Origin: Elusimicrobiota bacterium
GTDB taxonomy: Bacteria > Elusimicrobiota > Elusimicrobia > UBA1565
Assembly (NCBI GenBank): GCA_003450735.1
Contig: DMEZ01000027.1
Coordinates: forward strand, 106,720-138,089
DNA: 31,370 bases
Reading direction: 5' to 3'
Of the stretch, positions 1 through 7,233 are shown in pieces; positions within the stretch are counted from its first letter, which is position 1, and each line of letters starts with the position of its first letter. The position numbers and the translations under genes are program-made. Under the pieces are notes generated by a model. That model saw only the letters and a program-made list of their open reading frames with translations, was not told the origin of the DNA and did no database searches.

Positions 1-159
1 GACGCCGAACTGCTGAAGATCCTGGCCTGCCCCGCCTGCAAGGGGCCGCTCACTTACCAGCCGGAGCACGCGCTGGATTGTCCCGCCTGCCGCAAGCGCT
101 ATCCCGTCCGCGACGGGATCCCCGTCCTGCTCGTGGACGAAGCCGAGCCCCTAACTTAA
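1..159 (+). CDS. Trm112 family protein, 3' part (partial)
   Basis: The first 52 codons in frame 1 end at TAA 157-159; the start lies upstream of the window. The fragment has two CPAC knuckles, LACPACKGPL and DCPACRKRYP, followed by VRDGIPVLL, which is the zinc-ribbon pattern of the Trm112/YcaR (UPF0434) family. Bacterial members are about 60 residues, so little is missing. In archaea and eukaryotes Trm112 is an activating partner of methyltransferases; the bacterial role is less clear. AT-richer sequence begins directly after the stop, so this gene marks the left edge of ordinary chromosome before the island. Confidence 0.85.
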   Translation, partial: DAELLKILACPACKGPLTYQPEHALDCPACRKRYPVRDGIPVLLVDEAEPLT

Positions 160-228
160 AAAGAAAGAGTTTTGAGCTGAGGCATTTCGTCATAATATCC
201 GGTAGCGCGTTACGTCCTGTTCCAAACA

Positions 229-294
229 GCGAGTGACAGATTTGACGTTGTCGTCATCAGCATGGTGTCGCCATGCTGGCCACGGGCTATCTGG
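229..294 (+). repeat. Left copy of a diverged ~67-bp direct repeat
   Basis: Positions 229-294 align with 1978-2044 with a single one-base gap. By hand count about 48 of 66 positions match, including an identical 10-mer (GCGAGTGACA) and an identical 9-mer (ATGCTGGCC). The copy ends exactly where the IS3-type end sequence begins at 295. I see no ORF in it. Confidence 0.6.
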
Positions 295-358
295 TGACCT
301 TGACCCCAAAATCTAATCCAGAGAATTTGTTAGTCTGGAGAAAGATAGGGGGCCCGGA

Positions 359-631
359 ATGGCACGCAAACGGTACGAAGCAGAACAGATCGTAGCAATC
401 CTTCGAGAAGCGGAAACGACGGGCAGCATCAAGGACACCTGCCACAAGCACGGGATATCCGACGTAACCTTCTATCGCTGGAAGAAGATGTGCGGAGGCT
501 TCCCGACCTCGGAAGTCCAAAGGCTCAAGGCATTGGAGAGGGAGAACCGGCAGCTAAAACAATTGGCCGGGGACCAAGCCCTGGCGATCCGGGTGGTGAA
601 GGAGGAGATGAAAAAAAGGGGCTGGATTTGA
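359..631 (+). CDS. IS3-family transposase OrfA
   Basis: This 90-aa protein has the usual OrfA plan: an N-terminal helix-turn-helix (roughly residues 5-45; EQIVAILREAE, then CHKHGISDVTFYRWKK) for binding the element ends, followed by a leucine-zipper-like helix (LKALERENRQLKQL, residues ~58-72). Length and start (MARKRY) are typical. The frame ends at TGA 629-631 just after the A7G run, where the host ribosome would shift -1 to make OrfAB. OrfB is truncated, so the protein is a relic that can at most bind IS ends. Confidence 0.85.
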   Translation: MARKRYEAEQIVAILREAETTGSIKDTCHKHGISDVTFYRWKKMCGGFPTSEVQRLKALERENRQLKQLAGDQALAIRVVKEEMKKRGWI

Positions 632-729
632 CGGTCGACCGCAAGCTGGTCGGCCTTTTGGTCGAGAACGGCCTCTCCGAGAGACGAGCCTGCAAGAGCC
701 TGGCGGTGTACCGGATGAGCATCCGGTTT
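611..729 (+). pseudogene. IS3-family transposase OrfB, truncated
   Basis: The frame -1 relative to orfA reads DLTVDRKLVGLLVENGLSER and then RRACKSLAVYRMSIRF, the start of an IS3 OrfB before the integrase core. Similarity ends around 729 and the frame runs into unrelated sequence. All catalytic acidic residues are missing. The run of seven A then G at 611-618 allows a tRNA-Lys to slip from AAA 614-616 to AAA 613-615, entering this frame. Confidence 0.75.
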
Positions 730-732
730 CCC

Positions 733-762
733 CTAACATCCCGTATGTGTCCATGCTATACT
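733..762 (+). promoter_or_regulatory. Predicted promoter of the small ORF/SDH protease unit
   Basis: CTAACA at 733-738 and TATACT at 757-762 are separated by 18 bp. It lies immediately after the broken end of orfB. Initiation about 7 nt after the -10 would fall on the ATG at 769, giving a leaderless message. Confidence 0.45.
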
Positions 763-768
763 ATAAAC

Positions 769-1023
769 ATGAGAGCCCCGGGCAAGAATCCGAAAAGCAA
801 AACAACCAAACCCCAGCACACGCATGCCCTGAAATCAATCGACCGATACCGGAAGGACTTTGCCAGGTTTGGTCTCACCTCGTTTCAGCATTATAATTCC
901 GCATCTGATTATGCGCGTCAGTTCCAGCGATGCACTCTTCTGATCGAAGATCCCCAGCAGCCCACAAGTTCAGATTCGTCTTTAATTCCGACGACCCCCG
1001 CCATACTGCCTGTCGGGAAATAA
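769..1023 (+). CDS. Small hypothetical protein upstream of the SDH protease
   Basis: An 84-aa ORF I do not recognise. The N-terminus is basic (MRAPGKNPKSKTTK), a probably helical middle contains ALKSIDRYRKDFARF, and the C-terminus is Ser/Thr/Pro-rich. It begins at the predicted transcription start and ends only 6 nt before the protease ATG, so the two are probably one transcript. There is no membrane segment or signal peptide. The same frame is open upstream into orfB, so a longer product is formally possible, but the promoter favours ATG 769. It could be a non-coding leader; moderate to low confidence. Confidence 0.4.
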   Translation: MRAPGKNPKSKTTKPQHTHALKSIDRYRKDFARFGLTSFQHYNSASDYARQFQRCTLLIEDPQQPTSSDSSLIPTTPAILPVGK

Positions 1024-1029
1024 CATATC

Positions 1030-1932
1030 ATGCCAAGCTGGGGAGAGGTTCTAAAAGAACTTCAAGCTGTTCCGCCTGCAATAAATCCTCTGGATACTGT
1101 TCGCAGGAAATATTTAGGGTTGCTCCATCAAAAAACGGGTCGCAATATCATTGCCTACTATTCTGGATGGCTCCGACAGCCAAATGTTCGCGGGACAGAG
1201 ATTATTGACGACGACAAGAATGCTTTTATGGCTACGATTCACGGGCTCGACCGCACGCTCGGCCTAGACCTAATTCTCCATACTCCCGGCGGTGAAGTGG
1301 CGGCGACCGAATCTCTCGTCGATTATTTGCGCAAAATGTTTGGCACGGACATTCGCGCTATCGTCCCCCAAATTGCCATGTCTGCCGGAACGATGATTGC
1401 ATGCGCTACGAAGGAAATCATTATGGGCAAGCACTCGAACCTCGGCCCAATCGATCCTCAATTTGGTGGCATCCCCGCGGATGGCGTTCTTGATGAGTTT
1501 AACAAGGCTCTCGCAGCAATCAAGAAGGACCCCCATAGCATTCCATTGTGGCAGGTCATTGTTGGAAAGTATCACCCGACATTCTTGGGCGAATGCGAGT
1601 ATGCCATCAAGTGGTCACAACGCATCGCAACAGACTGGCTTACAACCAGCATGTTCGCTGGTTTGCCAGACGCGCGGAGACGAGCACGCCGCTTGGTAAA
1701 AAAACTTTCAGACCACGGTCGAATGAAAACTCATTCCCGCCACATCCCCGCGAATACCTGCAAAACTCTTGGGCTAAAGGTTTCTGATTTGGAATCTGAT
1801 GCGGCGCTTCAAGACCTCGTGTTAACAGTGCACCATTGCTTCATGCATACGTTCGCAAATTCCGCAGCAATCAAAATAACCGAGAATCATACGGGCGTGG
1901 CGTTTATTAGCAATCGCCAACCTCGTCCGTAG
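1030..1932 (+). CDS. SDH-family Clp-fold serine proteinase
   Basis: A 300-aa protein matching the serine dehydrogenase proteinase family (SDH, PF01972), which adopts the ClpP/SppA crotonase-like fold. Visible family blocks are RRKYLGLLH and NIIAYYSGWL (residues ~25-55), LILHTPGGEVAATES (~80-95), IVPQIAMSAGTMIA with the predicted nucleophile Ser118, GKHSNLGPIDPQFGGIPADG (~133-152), and KYHPTFLGECEYAIKWS. It appears full length, with no signal peptide or membrane helix, so it is probably cytosolic. Codon usage is clearly AT-richer than the chromosome, and it sits next to an IS remnant between repeat copies, so horizontal acquisition is likely. Substrate and role are unknown. A defence role is only a contextual guess. 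Confidence 0.85.
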   Translation: MPSWGEVLKELQAVPPAINPLDTVRRKYLGLLHQKTGRNIIAYYSGWLRQPNVRGTEIIDDDKNAFMATIHGLDRTLGLDLILHTPGGEVAATESLVDYLRKMFGTDIRAIVPQIAMSAGTMIACATKEIIMGKHSNLGPIDPQFGGIPADGVLDEFNKALAAIKKDPHSIPLWQVIVGKYHPTFLGECEYAIKWSQRIATDWLTTSMFAGLPDARRRARRLVKKLSDHGRMKTHSRHIPANTCKTLGLKVSDLESDAALQDLVLTVHHCFMHTFANSAAIKITENHTGVAFISNRQPRP

Positions 1933-1949
1933 AAGAAATCGGAGTTTAT

Positions 1950-1971
1950 CCCAGGGGAGCCGTCCCGTGGG
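1950..1971 (+). terminator. Hairpin after the SDH protease gene
   Basis: CCCA-G-GGGA-GCCG-TCCC-G-TGGG forms two 4-bp stems around one G-G mismatch and a 4-nt loop, followed by TCTTCC. It lies 18 nt after the stop. The T tract is poor, so termination efficiency is uncertain. Confidence 0.4.
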
Positions 1972-1977
1972 TCTTCC

Positions 1978-2044
1978 GCGAGTGACATGATGGGCGTTAT
2001 CGTGAACAGTATGTCATGCGCTATGCTGGCCGCGACTACCCTGG
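1978..2044 (+). repeat. Right copy of the diverged ~67-bp direct repeat
   Basis: Counterpart of 229-294 in the same orientation, about 70% identical by hand alignment. Together the copies enclose the IS remnant, the small ORF and the SDH protease. It also holds TGACAT (1983-1988) facing ATGTCA (2011-2016), a spaced inverted repeat. Confidence 0.6.
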
Positions 2045-2140
2045 GACCCAGTCCATAACGATCTCGGTGGCGGCTCTTGCCTGCGGGGGGCGATGGCAGG
2101 AGGCTCTGGTCCCCATCAATGCGAGTGCCAGGATGACCAT
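2036..2140 (-). CDS. Possible 34-aa exported peptide
   Basis: ATG 2140 follows AGGAAAGCTG on the minus strand, an acceptable ribosome-binding site. The peptide starts MVILALALMGTRASC, resembling a short lipoprotein signal, then HRPPQARAATEIVMDWVPG. It partly overlaps the right repeat copy and has no recognised relatives. An upstream in-frame ATG at 2158 is also possible. The rest of 1933-2276 shows no other convincing gene. Confidence 0.2.
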   Translation of the reverse strand: MVILALALMGTRASCHRPPQARAATEIVMDWVPG

Positions 2141-2276
2141 CAGCTTTCCTGGCTCCATAAGGTCATAGTTTGCCATGCCCGAGATGGGGAAGAGGATGAA
2201 CGTAGACGTCCCTGCCACGAAGGTCGACCTGGCTGCGCCGACCACGACCGTCGCATCTGGGCTCTCGAAGGAAAGC

Positions 2277-2687
2277 CTAGAATTCCCGGTCGATGACGAT
2301 GTTGACTTCCCGGGCCTCCGTATCGACGGGGCCCGGGTGCGCGCCGCCCAGGTCGCCGTGGGTGGTGATGCCCGCCTGCCCGTGGGTGCTCGCGTGCACC
2401 TTGACGGTGAGAGGGCCACGGACCGGGCCGGGCAGGACGAGGTCCTCCTCGGTGAGGGCATAGTCCAGCGGGAGCTTCGGGTGGAGGACGCGCCGGACCG
2501 CCACCGGCACCCCGCCGGCGTTCATGGCCACGATGAGGAGGACGAAGTCGGACTGCTCGGCCTTCCTCTGCAGATGGGGCGCGGCGGTGATGGCCCCCTG
2601 GACGCGGAGCTTGGCGGATTCCGAGGAGGGCACGCACGCTCCGGCGAAGAGCGCCGCGGCGAGGCAGGCGAGGGCCCGGGCTCTCAC
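2277..2687 (-). CDS. Putative lipoprotein, 136 aa
   Basis: GTG start at 2687 overlaps the DUF1189 stop (GTGA), so translation is coupled. The N-terminus VRARALACLAAALFAGAC is a lipoprotein signal with predicted lipidated Cys18. The mature part alternates short strands (LRVQGAITAAPHL, FVLLIVAMNAGGVPVAVRRV, GPLTVKVHAST, EVNIVIDREF), suggesting a small beta-sandwich on the periplasmic face of a membrane. I recognise no named family. As the last gene of the minus-strand operon it may work with the DUF1189 membrane protein, but that is inference. Confidence 0.7.
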   Translation of the reverse strand: MRARALACLAAALFAGACVPSSESAKLRVQGAITAAPHLQRKAEQSDFVLLIVAMNAGGVPVAVRRVLHPKLPLDYALTEEDLVLPGPVRGPLTVKVHASTHGQAGITTHGDLGGAHPGPVDTEAREVNIVIDREF

Positions 2688-3472
2688 GCGTCGGGCGGCG
2701 CGGGGGCCTTCATCTGGCGGACCGCCTGCCAGAGATAGACCGTCACCACGATCAGCAGGAGCAGGCCGAAGAAGGGGACCGGGGAAGGCAGGAACATGAC
2801 GATCCCCTGCAGGACGACGGCCGGGGTCTGGGCGTAGACGGCGGCCCGGTAGAGGCTGGCATAGGGCAGGCCCGCGGAGAGGATCCCGTTGATCAGCAGG
2901 GCGATCAGGGAGTAGAGCAGCGCGGAGAGGTGCGTCCACATCACGAAGATCAGCCAGGTGACGAGGAGCGAGACCGGGATGAGGGCCTTCTTGACGAACT
3001 GCCCGAGGCTGCGGTAGAACTCCGCGTCGATCTGCACGGGCTTCGGAGACTTGGACAGGGAGAGGTCGTGCATCCGGAGCTCGTCCTGCGAGGCGAAATA
3101 GTAGATCACGCTCTGGGCGACATAGACCACCACCGTGCTCTGGCGCATCTCGAAGGGGGTGACCGGCTCCGTCCGGCTGGTGTCCACGATGAAGGCGAGC
3201 TGTTCCATCTGGGGGTGCGCGATGCGCCGGGGCTCCGGGTCAGGGCTCGAGAGCTTTCCGTCCGAGAGGGTCAGGGGGGGGATGCTCGCCGAGGCCCACT
3301 CGACCGCCTCGTCGATCCGGGGGGCGAACCGAAGGTGGAACATGGCCGCGTAGGCGATCGAGAAGAGCAGCCCGAGGTACACCAGGTAGAGGAAGGTCTG
3401 CGTCAGCGACTTGCGCGGGACCTCCTGGTAGAACTGGAAGTCGGCGAGGCTTTTCAGCGGATCGAGGAGCAT
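2684..3472 (-). CDS. DUF1189 family membrane protein
   Basis: A 262-aa integral membrane protein. Residues 1-20 (LADFQFYQEVPRKSL) precede a first helix (TFLYLVYLGLLFSIAYAAMF, ~25-44). A soluble domain (~50-150) follows, then four hydrophobic segments (VSLLVTWLIFVMW, LLYSLIALLINGIL, VVLQGIVMFL, FFGLLLLIVVTVYLW). This topology and the F..FY opening fit DUF1189, a family of unknown function. GGAGGG precedes the ATG. It starts 30 nt after the 46-aa membrane protein gene and overlaps the lipoprotein gene. Confidence 0.75.
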   Translation of the reverse strand: MLLDPLKSLADFQFYQEVPRKSLTQTFLYLVYLGLLFSIAYAAMFHLRFAPRIDEAVEWASASIPPLTLSDGKLSSPDPEPRRIAHPQMEQLAFIVDTSRTEPVTPFEMRQSTVVVYVAQSVIYYFASQDELRMHDLSLSKSPKPVQIDAEFYRSLGQFVKKALIPVSLLVTWLIFVMWTHLSALLYSLIALLINGILSAGLPYASLYRAAVYAQTPAVVLQGIVMFLPSPVPFFGLLLLIVVTVYLWQAVRQMKAPAPPDA

Positions 3473-3502
3473 GGGTTCCCTCCAGACATCAGGATCTTCG
3501 AG

Positions 3503-3643
3503 TCATCGCCCGGCGCCGCGCAGGACCATCTGGGCCGCGATGAGCAGGGCGATGGAGGCGGCCAGGCAGAGCCCGCCAGCGACCATCAGGGCCTTCCCGA
3601 GGCGCTCGCGGCGCTCTTTCAAGGACGCGGGCTCCTCCCTCAC
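3503..3643 (-). CDS. Small single-pass membrane protein, 46 aa
   Basis: GTG start at 3643 overlaps the adenosyltransferase stop as GTGA. The product opens with a charged segment (REEPASLKERRERLGK) and then one hydrophobic helix (ALMVAGGLCLAASIALLIAA) before MVLRGAGR. It is too small for a known family, but the coupling and a strong transmembrane segment argue for a real gene. Charge distribution suggests the N-terminus is cytoplasmic. Possible partners are the adjacent DUF1189 protein or the adenosyltransferase. Confidence 0.6.
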   Translation of the reverse strand: MREEPASLKERRERLGKALMVAGGLCLAASIALLIAAQMVLRGAGR

Positions 3644-4107
3644 GAGGCTCTCCGGGCCGCGGCGAAGAGCCAGTCCGAGAGCCGGTTGAGATAGGGCAAG
3701 GCGCCGGGGGCGGGCCGGGAAAGGGCCGCGGCGGCCCGCTCGGCGCGCCGGCAGGCCGAACGTGCCAGGTGGAGCTCCACCGATGCGCGGCGTCCTCCGG
3801 GCAAGACGAAGCCTTCCAGGGACGGGAGGGCCGTCTGCATCGCCCGGAGCTCGAGCTCCAGCGCCCGCACGAAGCGTCCGGGCGGCGGCTTGCGGCCTCC
3901 GATCTCGAAGAGCTCGGTCTGGATGCGCAGAAGGCTCCGGCTCAGGCCGCGCAGGCGCCGGGGCAGCGCTGCCCGGGCGGCGCCGAGCCGGCAGTTGAGC
4001 TCGTCGAGCTCTCCGCAGGCCGCGACGCGGGGGTCGCTCTTGCGGACCCGCGTCCCGTCGGCCAGGCGGGTCGTCCCGTCGTCGCCCTTGCCCAGGCGGG
4101 TCTTCAT
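3640..4107 (-). CDS. Cob(I)yrinic acid a,c-diamide adenosyltransferase, PduO type
   Basis: Transfers the adenosyl group of ATP to cob(I)alamin, making coenzyme B12. Diagnostic motifs are the ATP-binding start (KTRLGKGDDGTTRLADGTRV, ~2-21), the K-D-R block running into ELDELN, FVLPGG (~98-103), the RSACRRAERA helix (~115-124) and YLNRLSDWLFAAAR near the end. At 155 aa it is slightly shorter than usual (about 180), with the tail after the LNRLSD helix trimmed. No other cobalamin gene lies nearby; the genes downstream encode membrane and envelope proteins, an unusual partnership. Its predicted promoter puts transcription start within a few bases of the ATG. Confidence 0.88.
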   Translation of the reverse strand: MKTRLGKGDDGTTRLADGTRVRKSDPRVAACGELDELNCRLGAARAALPRRLRGLSRSLLRIQTELFEIGGRKPPPGRFVRALELELRAMQTALPSLEGFVLPGGRRASVELHLARSACRRAERAAAALSRPAPGALPYLNRLSDWLFAAARRAS

Positions 4108-4115
4108 CGCGTTCC

Positions 4116-4144
4116 ATTATGGTATTTAGCGACGGGGATGGCAA
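4116..4144 (-). promoter_or_regulatory. Predicted promoter of the adenosyltransferase operon
   Basis: On the minus strand, TTGCCA (4144-4139) and CATAAT (4121-4116) are separated by 17 bp. The ATG at 4107 is 8 nt beyond the -10, so the message would be nearly leaderless. Confidence 0.55.
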
Positions 4145-4152
4145 CTTTAATC

Positions 4153-4181
4153 TTGATGGCAAGTGTCAGGTATGATATACT
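4153..4181 (+). promoter_or_regulatory. Predicted promoter of the Rrf2 regulator operon
   Basis: TTGATG (4153-4158) and TATACT (4176-4181) with 17-bp spacing, 27 bp before the ATG. AAGGGGGG (4198-4205) serves as ribosome-binding site. It is divergent from the adenosyltransferase promoter only 9 bp away, so the two may be co-regulated, possibly by Rrf2 itself. Confidence 0.65.
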
Positions 4182-4208
4182 CGAAGCCTTATCCTGAAAG
4201 GGGGGCTG

Positions 4209-4646
4209 ATGAGGATCTCATCGTCGGTCGACTACGCGGTCCGCGTGATGGTGCGGCTCTCGAAGACGGCGGAGAGCGCGACCCTCTCCGCCGAGAAGCT
4301 CTCCGAGGCCGAGGGGATCCCGCGGGACTTCATCGACCAGCTGCTGCTCAAGCTCCGTCGCGCCGGGCTGGTCTTGAGCCGGCGCGGCGCCCAGGGCGGC
4401 TATGCCCTGGCCCAGCCGGCGTCCGCGATCACGCTCGGGATGGTCATGCGCGCGGTCGACGAGCGGGTCGTCGACGTGGTCTGCGACCGTTTCGTCCGCC
4501 GTCGGCAGGAGTGCCGGCATTCCTGCGGCTGCGGCATCCGCCCGGTCTGGCGCAGGCTGGCGGCCCTCGTCGAGGATTTCCTGGACCAGGTGAGCGTCGC
4601 CGACGCCGCCAAGACGGAAGGCCGCGCCTCGAAGCCCCGTGCGTAG
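4209..4646 (+). CDS. Rrf2 family transcriptional regulator
   Basis: A 145-aa winged-helix regulator. SSVDYAVRVMVRL (residues 4-16), LSAEKLSEAEGIPRDFIDQL (~26-45, recognition region) and LVLSRRGAQGGYALAQPASA (~55-74, wing) match the family. The C-terminal half has Cys residues in VVCDRF, RQECRHSCGCG, the cluster-binding region of IscR/NsrR/RsrR-type sensors, so an Fe-S cluster is plausible. The tail after ~130 is lysine/alanine-rich. It probably represses its own operon, whose next gene overlaps its last 8 bp. The sensed signal cannot be told from sequence. Confidence 0.88.
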   Translation: MRISSSVDYAVRVMVRLSKTAESATLSAEKLSEAEGIPRDFIDQLLLKLRRAGLVLSRRGAQGGYALAQPASAITLGMVMRAVDERVVDVVCDRFVRRRQECRHSCGCGIRPVWRRLAALVEDFLDQVSVADAAKTEGRASKPRA

Positions 4647-5445
4647 GATCGACCTCCACACCCATTCCAGCTTCTCCGACGGGACGAGCACGCCCGCCGA
4701 GGTGGTGCGGCTGGCGAAGGGCCGCGGCGTGGAGATCCTCGCCTTGACGGACCACGACAGCGTCGCGGGCGTCCAGGAGGCGGCCGAGGAGGCCGGGAAG
4801 ATCGGCCTCCGCTTCTTTTGCGGCGTCGAGATCAACACCCGGGAGGAGGACAACCTCCACATCCTCGGCTACGGCGTGGACACGGCCTCGAAGGTCCTCC
4901 AGGACGCCCTGGCGGATTTCCGCGCGCGGCGCCGGCGCAGGATCGCCATGATGGTCGAGAAGCTGCGGGGGCTCAAGGTGGACATCACGCTCGAAGACGT
5001 CCAGGGCGCCCACCGGGAGGCCGTCGGCCGCCCGCACATCGCGGACGCCCTTCGGCGCAAGAAGGTGGTCTCCAACCGGTCCGAGGCCTTCCAGCGCTTC
5101 CTGGCCAAGGACATGCCGGCCTACGTGCCTCCGCTGGGGCCCACCGCGCAGGAGGCCATCGAGCTCATCCGCGCGGCCGGAGGCTGGGCCTCGCTCGCCC
5201 ATCCCTACGCCGCGGACGTCTCGGAGGTCGAGCGCTACGCGGGCTGGGGCCTGGAAGGCCTCGAGGTCTACTATCCGACCCACACGAACACGGTCCTCGA
5301 GCGCCTGCTGGACTGGGCCTGGCGCTTCGGCCTCACGGTGACGGGGGGCTCCGACTACCACGGGCCCCGGACGGGCCGAGAGGAGATCGGCAGCGTCACC
5401 GTGCCGCAGGAAGTCTTCGAGAAAGTCCTCAGGAGGCTCTCATGA
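4639..5445 (+). CDS. PHP domain phosphoesterase (RNase AM/YciV-like)
   Basis: GTG start overlaps the Rrf2 stop by 8 bp. This 268-aa protein carries the PHP metal-site motifs: DLHTHSSFSDGT (~5-16), LTDHDSVAG (~36-44), GVEIN (~62-66), HILGYG (~73-78), GRPHIADAL (~132-140), LAHPYA (~190-195) and GGSDYHG (~235-241). The arrangement matches the YciV/RNase AM subgroup, which removes phosphate from 3',5'-nucleotides or trims RNA 5' ends. Pure Pol/histidinol-type PHP proteins are alternatives. Cytosolic, no extra domains. Its partner glycerophosphodiesterase gene overlaps the stop. Confidence 0.88.
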   Translation: MRRIDLHTHSSFSDGTSTPAEVVRLAKGRGVEILALTDHDSVAGVQEAAEEAGKIGLRFFCGVEINTREEDNLHILGYGVDTASKVLQDALADFRARRRRRIAMMVEKLRGLKVDITLEDVQGAHREAVGRPHIADALRRKKVVSNRSEAFQRFLAKDMPAYVPPLGPTAQEAIELIRAAGGWASLAHPYAADVSEVERYAGWGLEGLEVYYPTHTNTVLERLLDWAWRFGLTVTGGSDYHGPRTGREEIGSVTVPQEVFEKVLRRLS

Positions 5446-6179
5446 AGCTCATCGCGCACCGCGGGGCGTGCGGCTATTTCCCGGAGAACACGATGGCGTC
5501 CTTCAAGGCCGCCATCGACTTGGGCGCGGCCTCGACCGAGTTCGACGTCCAGCAGACGAAGGACGGGGAGCTCGCCGTCATCCATGATCTGGATCTGCGC
5601 CGCTACGACGGCTCGAAGGCCAAGGTGGGGGAGCTGACCTATGAGGAACTCGCGAAGCGCGACCTGGGTTCCTGGTTCTCTCCGCGCTTCAGGGGGGCGC
5701 GGGCCCCGCGCCTGAAGGAGGTGCTGGACCTCCTGCTCCGGCGCCGACTGGAGCTCCATGTGGAGATCAAGCAGGCCGACGTCCCCTACGAGGGGATCGA
5801 GAAGCGGGTGCTCGCGGCGCTGGCCGCCAAGCCGACGGGCAAGGCCCTCTGCGTCGTCTCGAGCGCCGACCATCCCACCCTCCACCGCCTGCGCAAGCTG
5901 GACCCGCAGGTGCGTCTGGGCTACCTCGCGAGCCATACGCCCATGGAGGAAGCCCTGGCCGAAGCCGCGGAGCTGGCCTGCGAGAGCGTCCACATCAGCG
6001 GGAGGGTCTTCTCGGAGGCGTGGGCGCGGGGAGCCCATGCTAAGGGGATGAAGCTCTTCGTCTACACGATCAACGACCGCTCGGACGCGGAGCGGCTCGA
6101 GGCGCGCAAGGCGGACGGGATCTTCTCGGATTTTCCCGATATGCTCCGGCCGGCCGACCGGGTGGGCGGGTCGGCGTAG
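5442..6179 (+). CDS. Glycerophosphodiester phosphodiesterase
   Basis: ATG 5442 overlaps the PHP gene stop (ATGA). This 245-aa protein has the GDPD TIM-barrel signatures: IAHRGACGYFPENTMASFKA (~4-23, HRG and ENT), TEFDVQQTKDGELAVIHD (~31-49, metal-binding Glu/Asp and catalytic His), HVEIKQ (~104-109) and a terminal block of VYTINDRSDAERL and ADGIFSDFP. It hydrolyses glycerophosphodiesters to glycerol-3-phosphate and an alcohol. No signal peptide is visible, so it is probably cytosolic. Coupling with the PHP gene makes a two-phosphoesterase unit under Rrf2 control. Confidence 0.93.
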   Translation: MKLIAHRGACGYFPENTMASFKAAIDLGAASTEFDVQQTKDGELAVIHDLDLRRYDGSKAKVGELTYEELAKRDLGSWFSPRFRGARAPRLKEVLDLLLRRRLELHVEIKQADVPYEGIEKRVLAALAAKPTGKALCVVSSADHPTLHRLRKLDPQVRLGYLASHTPMEEALAEAAELACESVHISGRVFSEAWARGAHAKGMKLFVYTINDRSDAERLEARKADGIFSDFPDMLRPADRVGGSA

Positions 6180-6204
6180 CGCCGGACATGGTACAGTATA
6201 CGTG

Positions 6205-7232
<1,028 letters not shown>

Positions 7233-7233
<1 letters not shown>

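Larger units (their letters stand above)
295..730 (+). mobile_element. IS3-family insertion sequence remnant
   Basis: The left end begins TGACCTTGACCCCAAAAT at 295, resembling IS3-family (IS407-like) termini that start TGACC. It contains an intact orfA (359-631), an A7G frameshift site (611-618) and only the first ~40 codons of orfB before similarity stops near 730. The catalytic DDE domain and the right end are absent, so it cannot move by itself. The group assignment is from memory. Confidence 0.75.

Noticed and set aside
490..1023. Single 177-aa fusion ORF from orfB into the small ORF
   Set aside because: Its first part is out-of-frame orfA and its middle is truncated orfB; the open frame across the junction seems accidental, with a promoter in between.
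2175..2738. Long plus-strand ORF opposite the lipoprotein and DUF1189 genes
   Set aside because: It is a shadow of minus-strand genes that have signal peptides, membrane helices and coupled starts. GC-rich DNA keeps antisense frames open.
4444..5361. 305-aa minus-strand ORF over the PHP gene
   Set aside because: The plus strand encodes an unmistakable PHP protein; the antisense product is Arg/Gly-rich with no domain.
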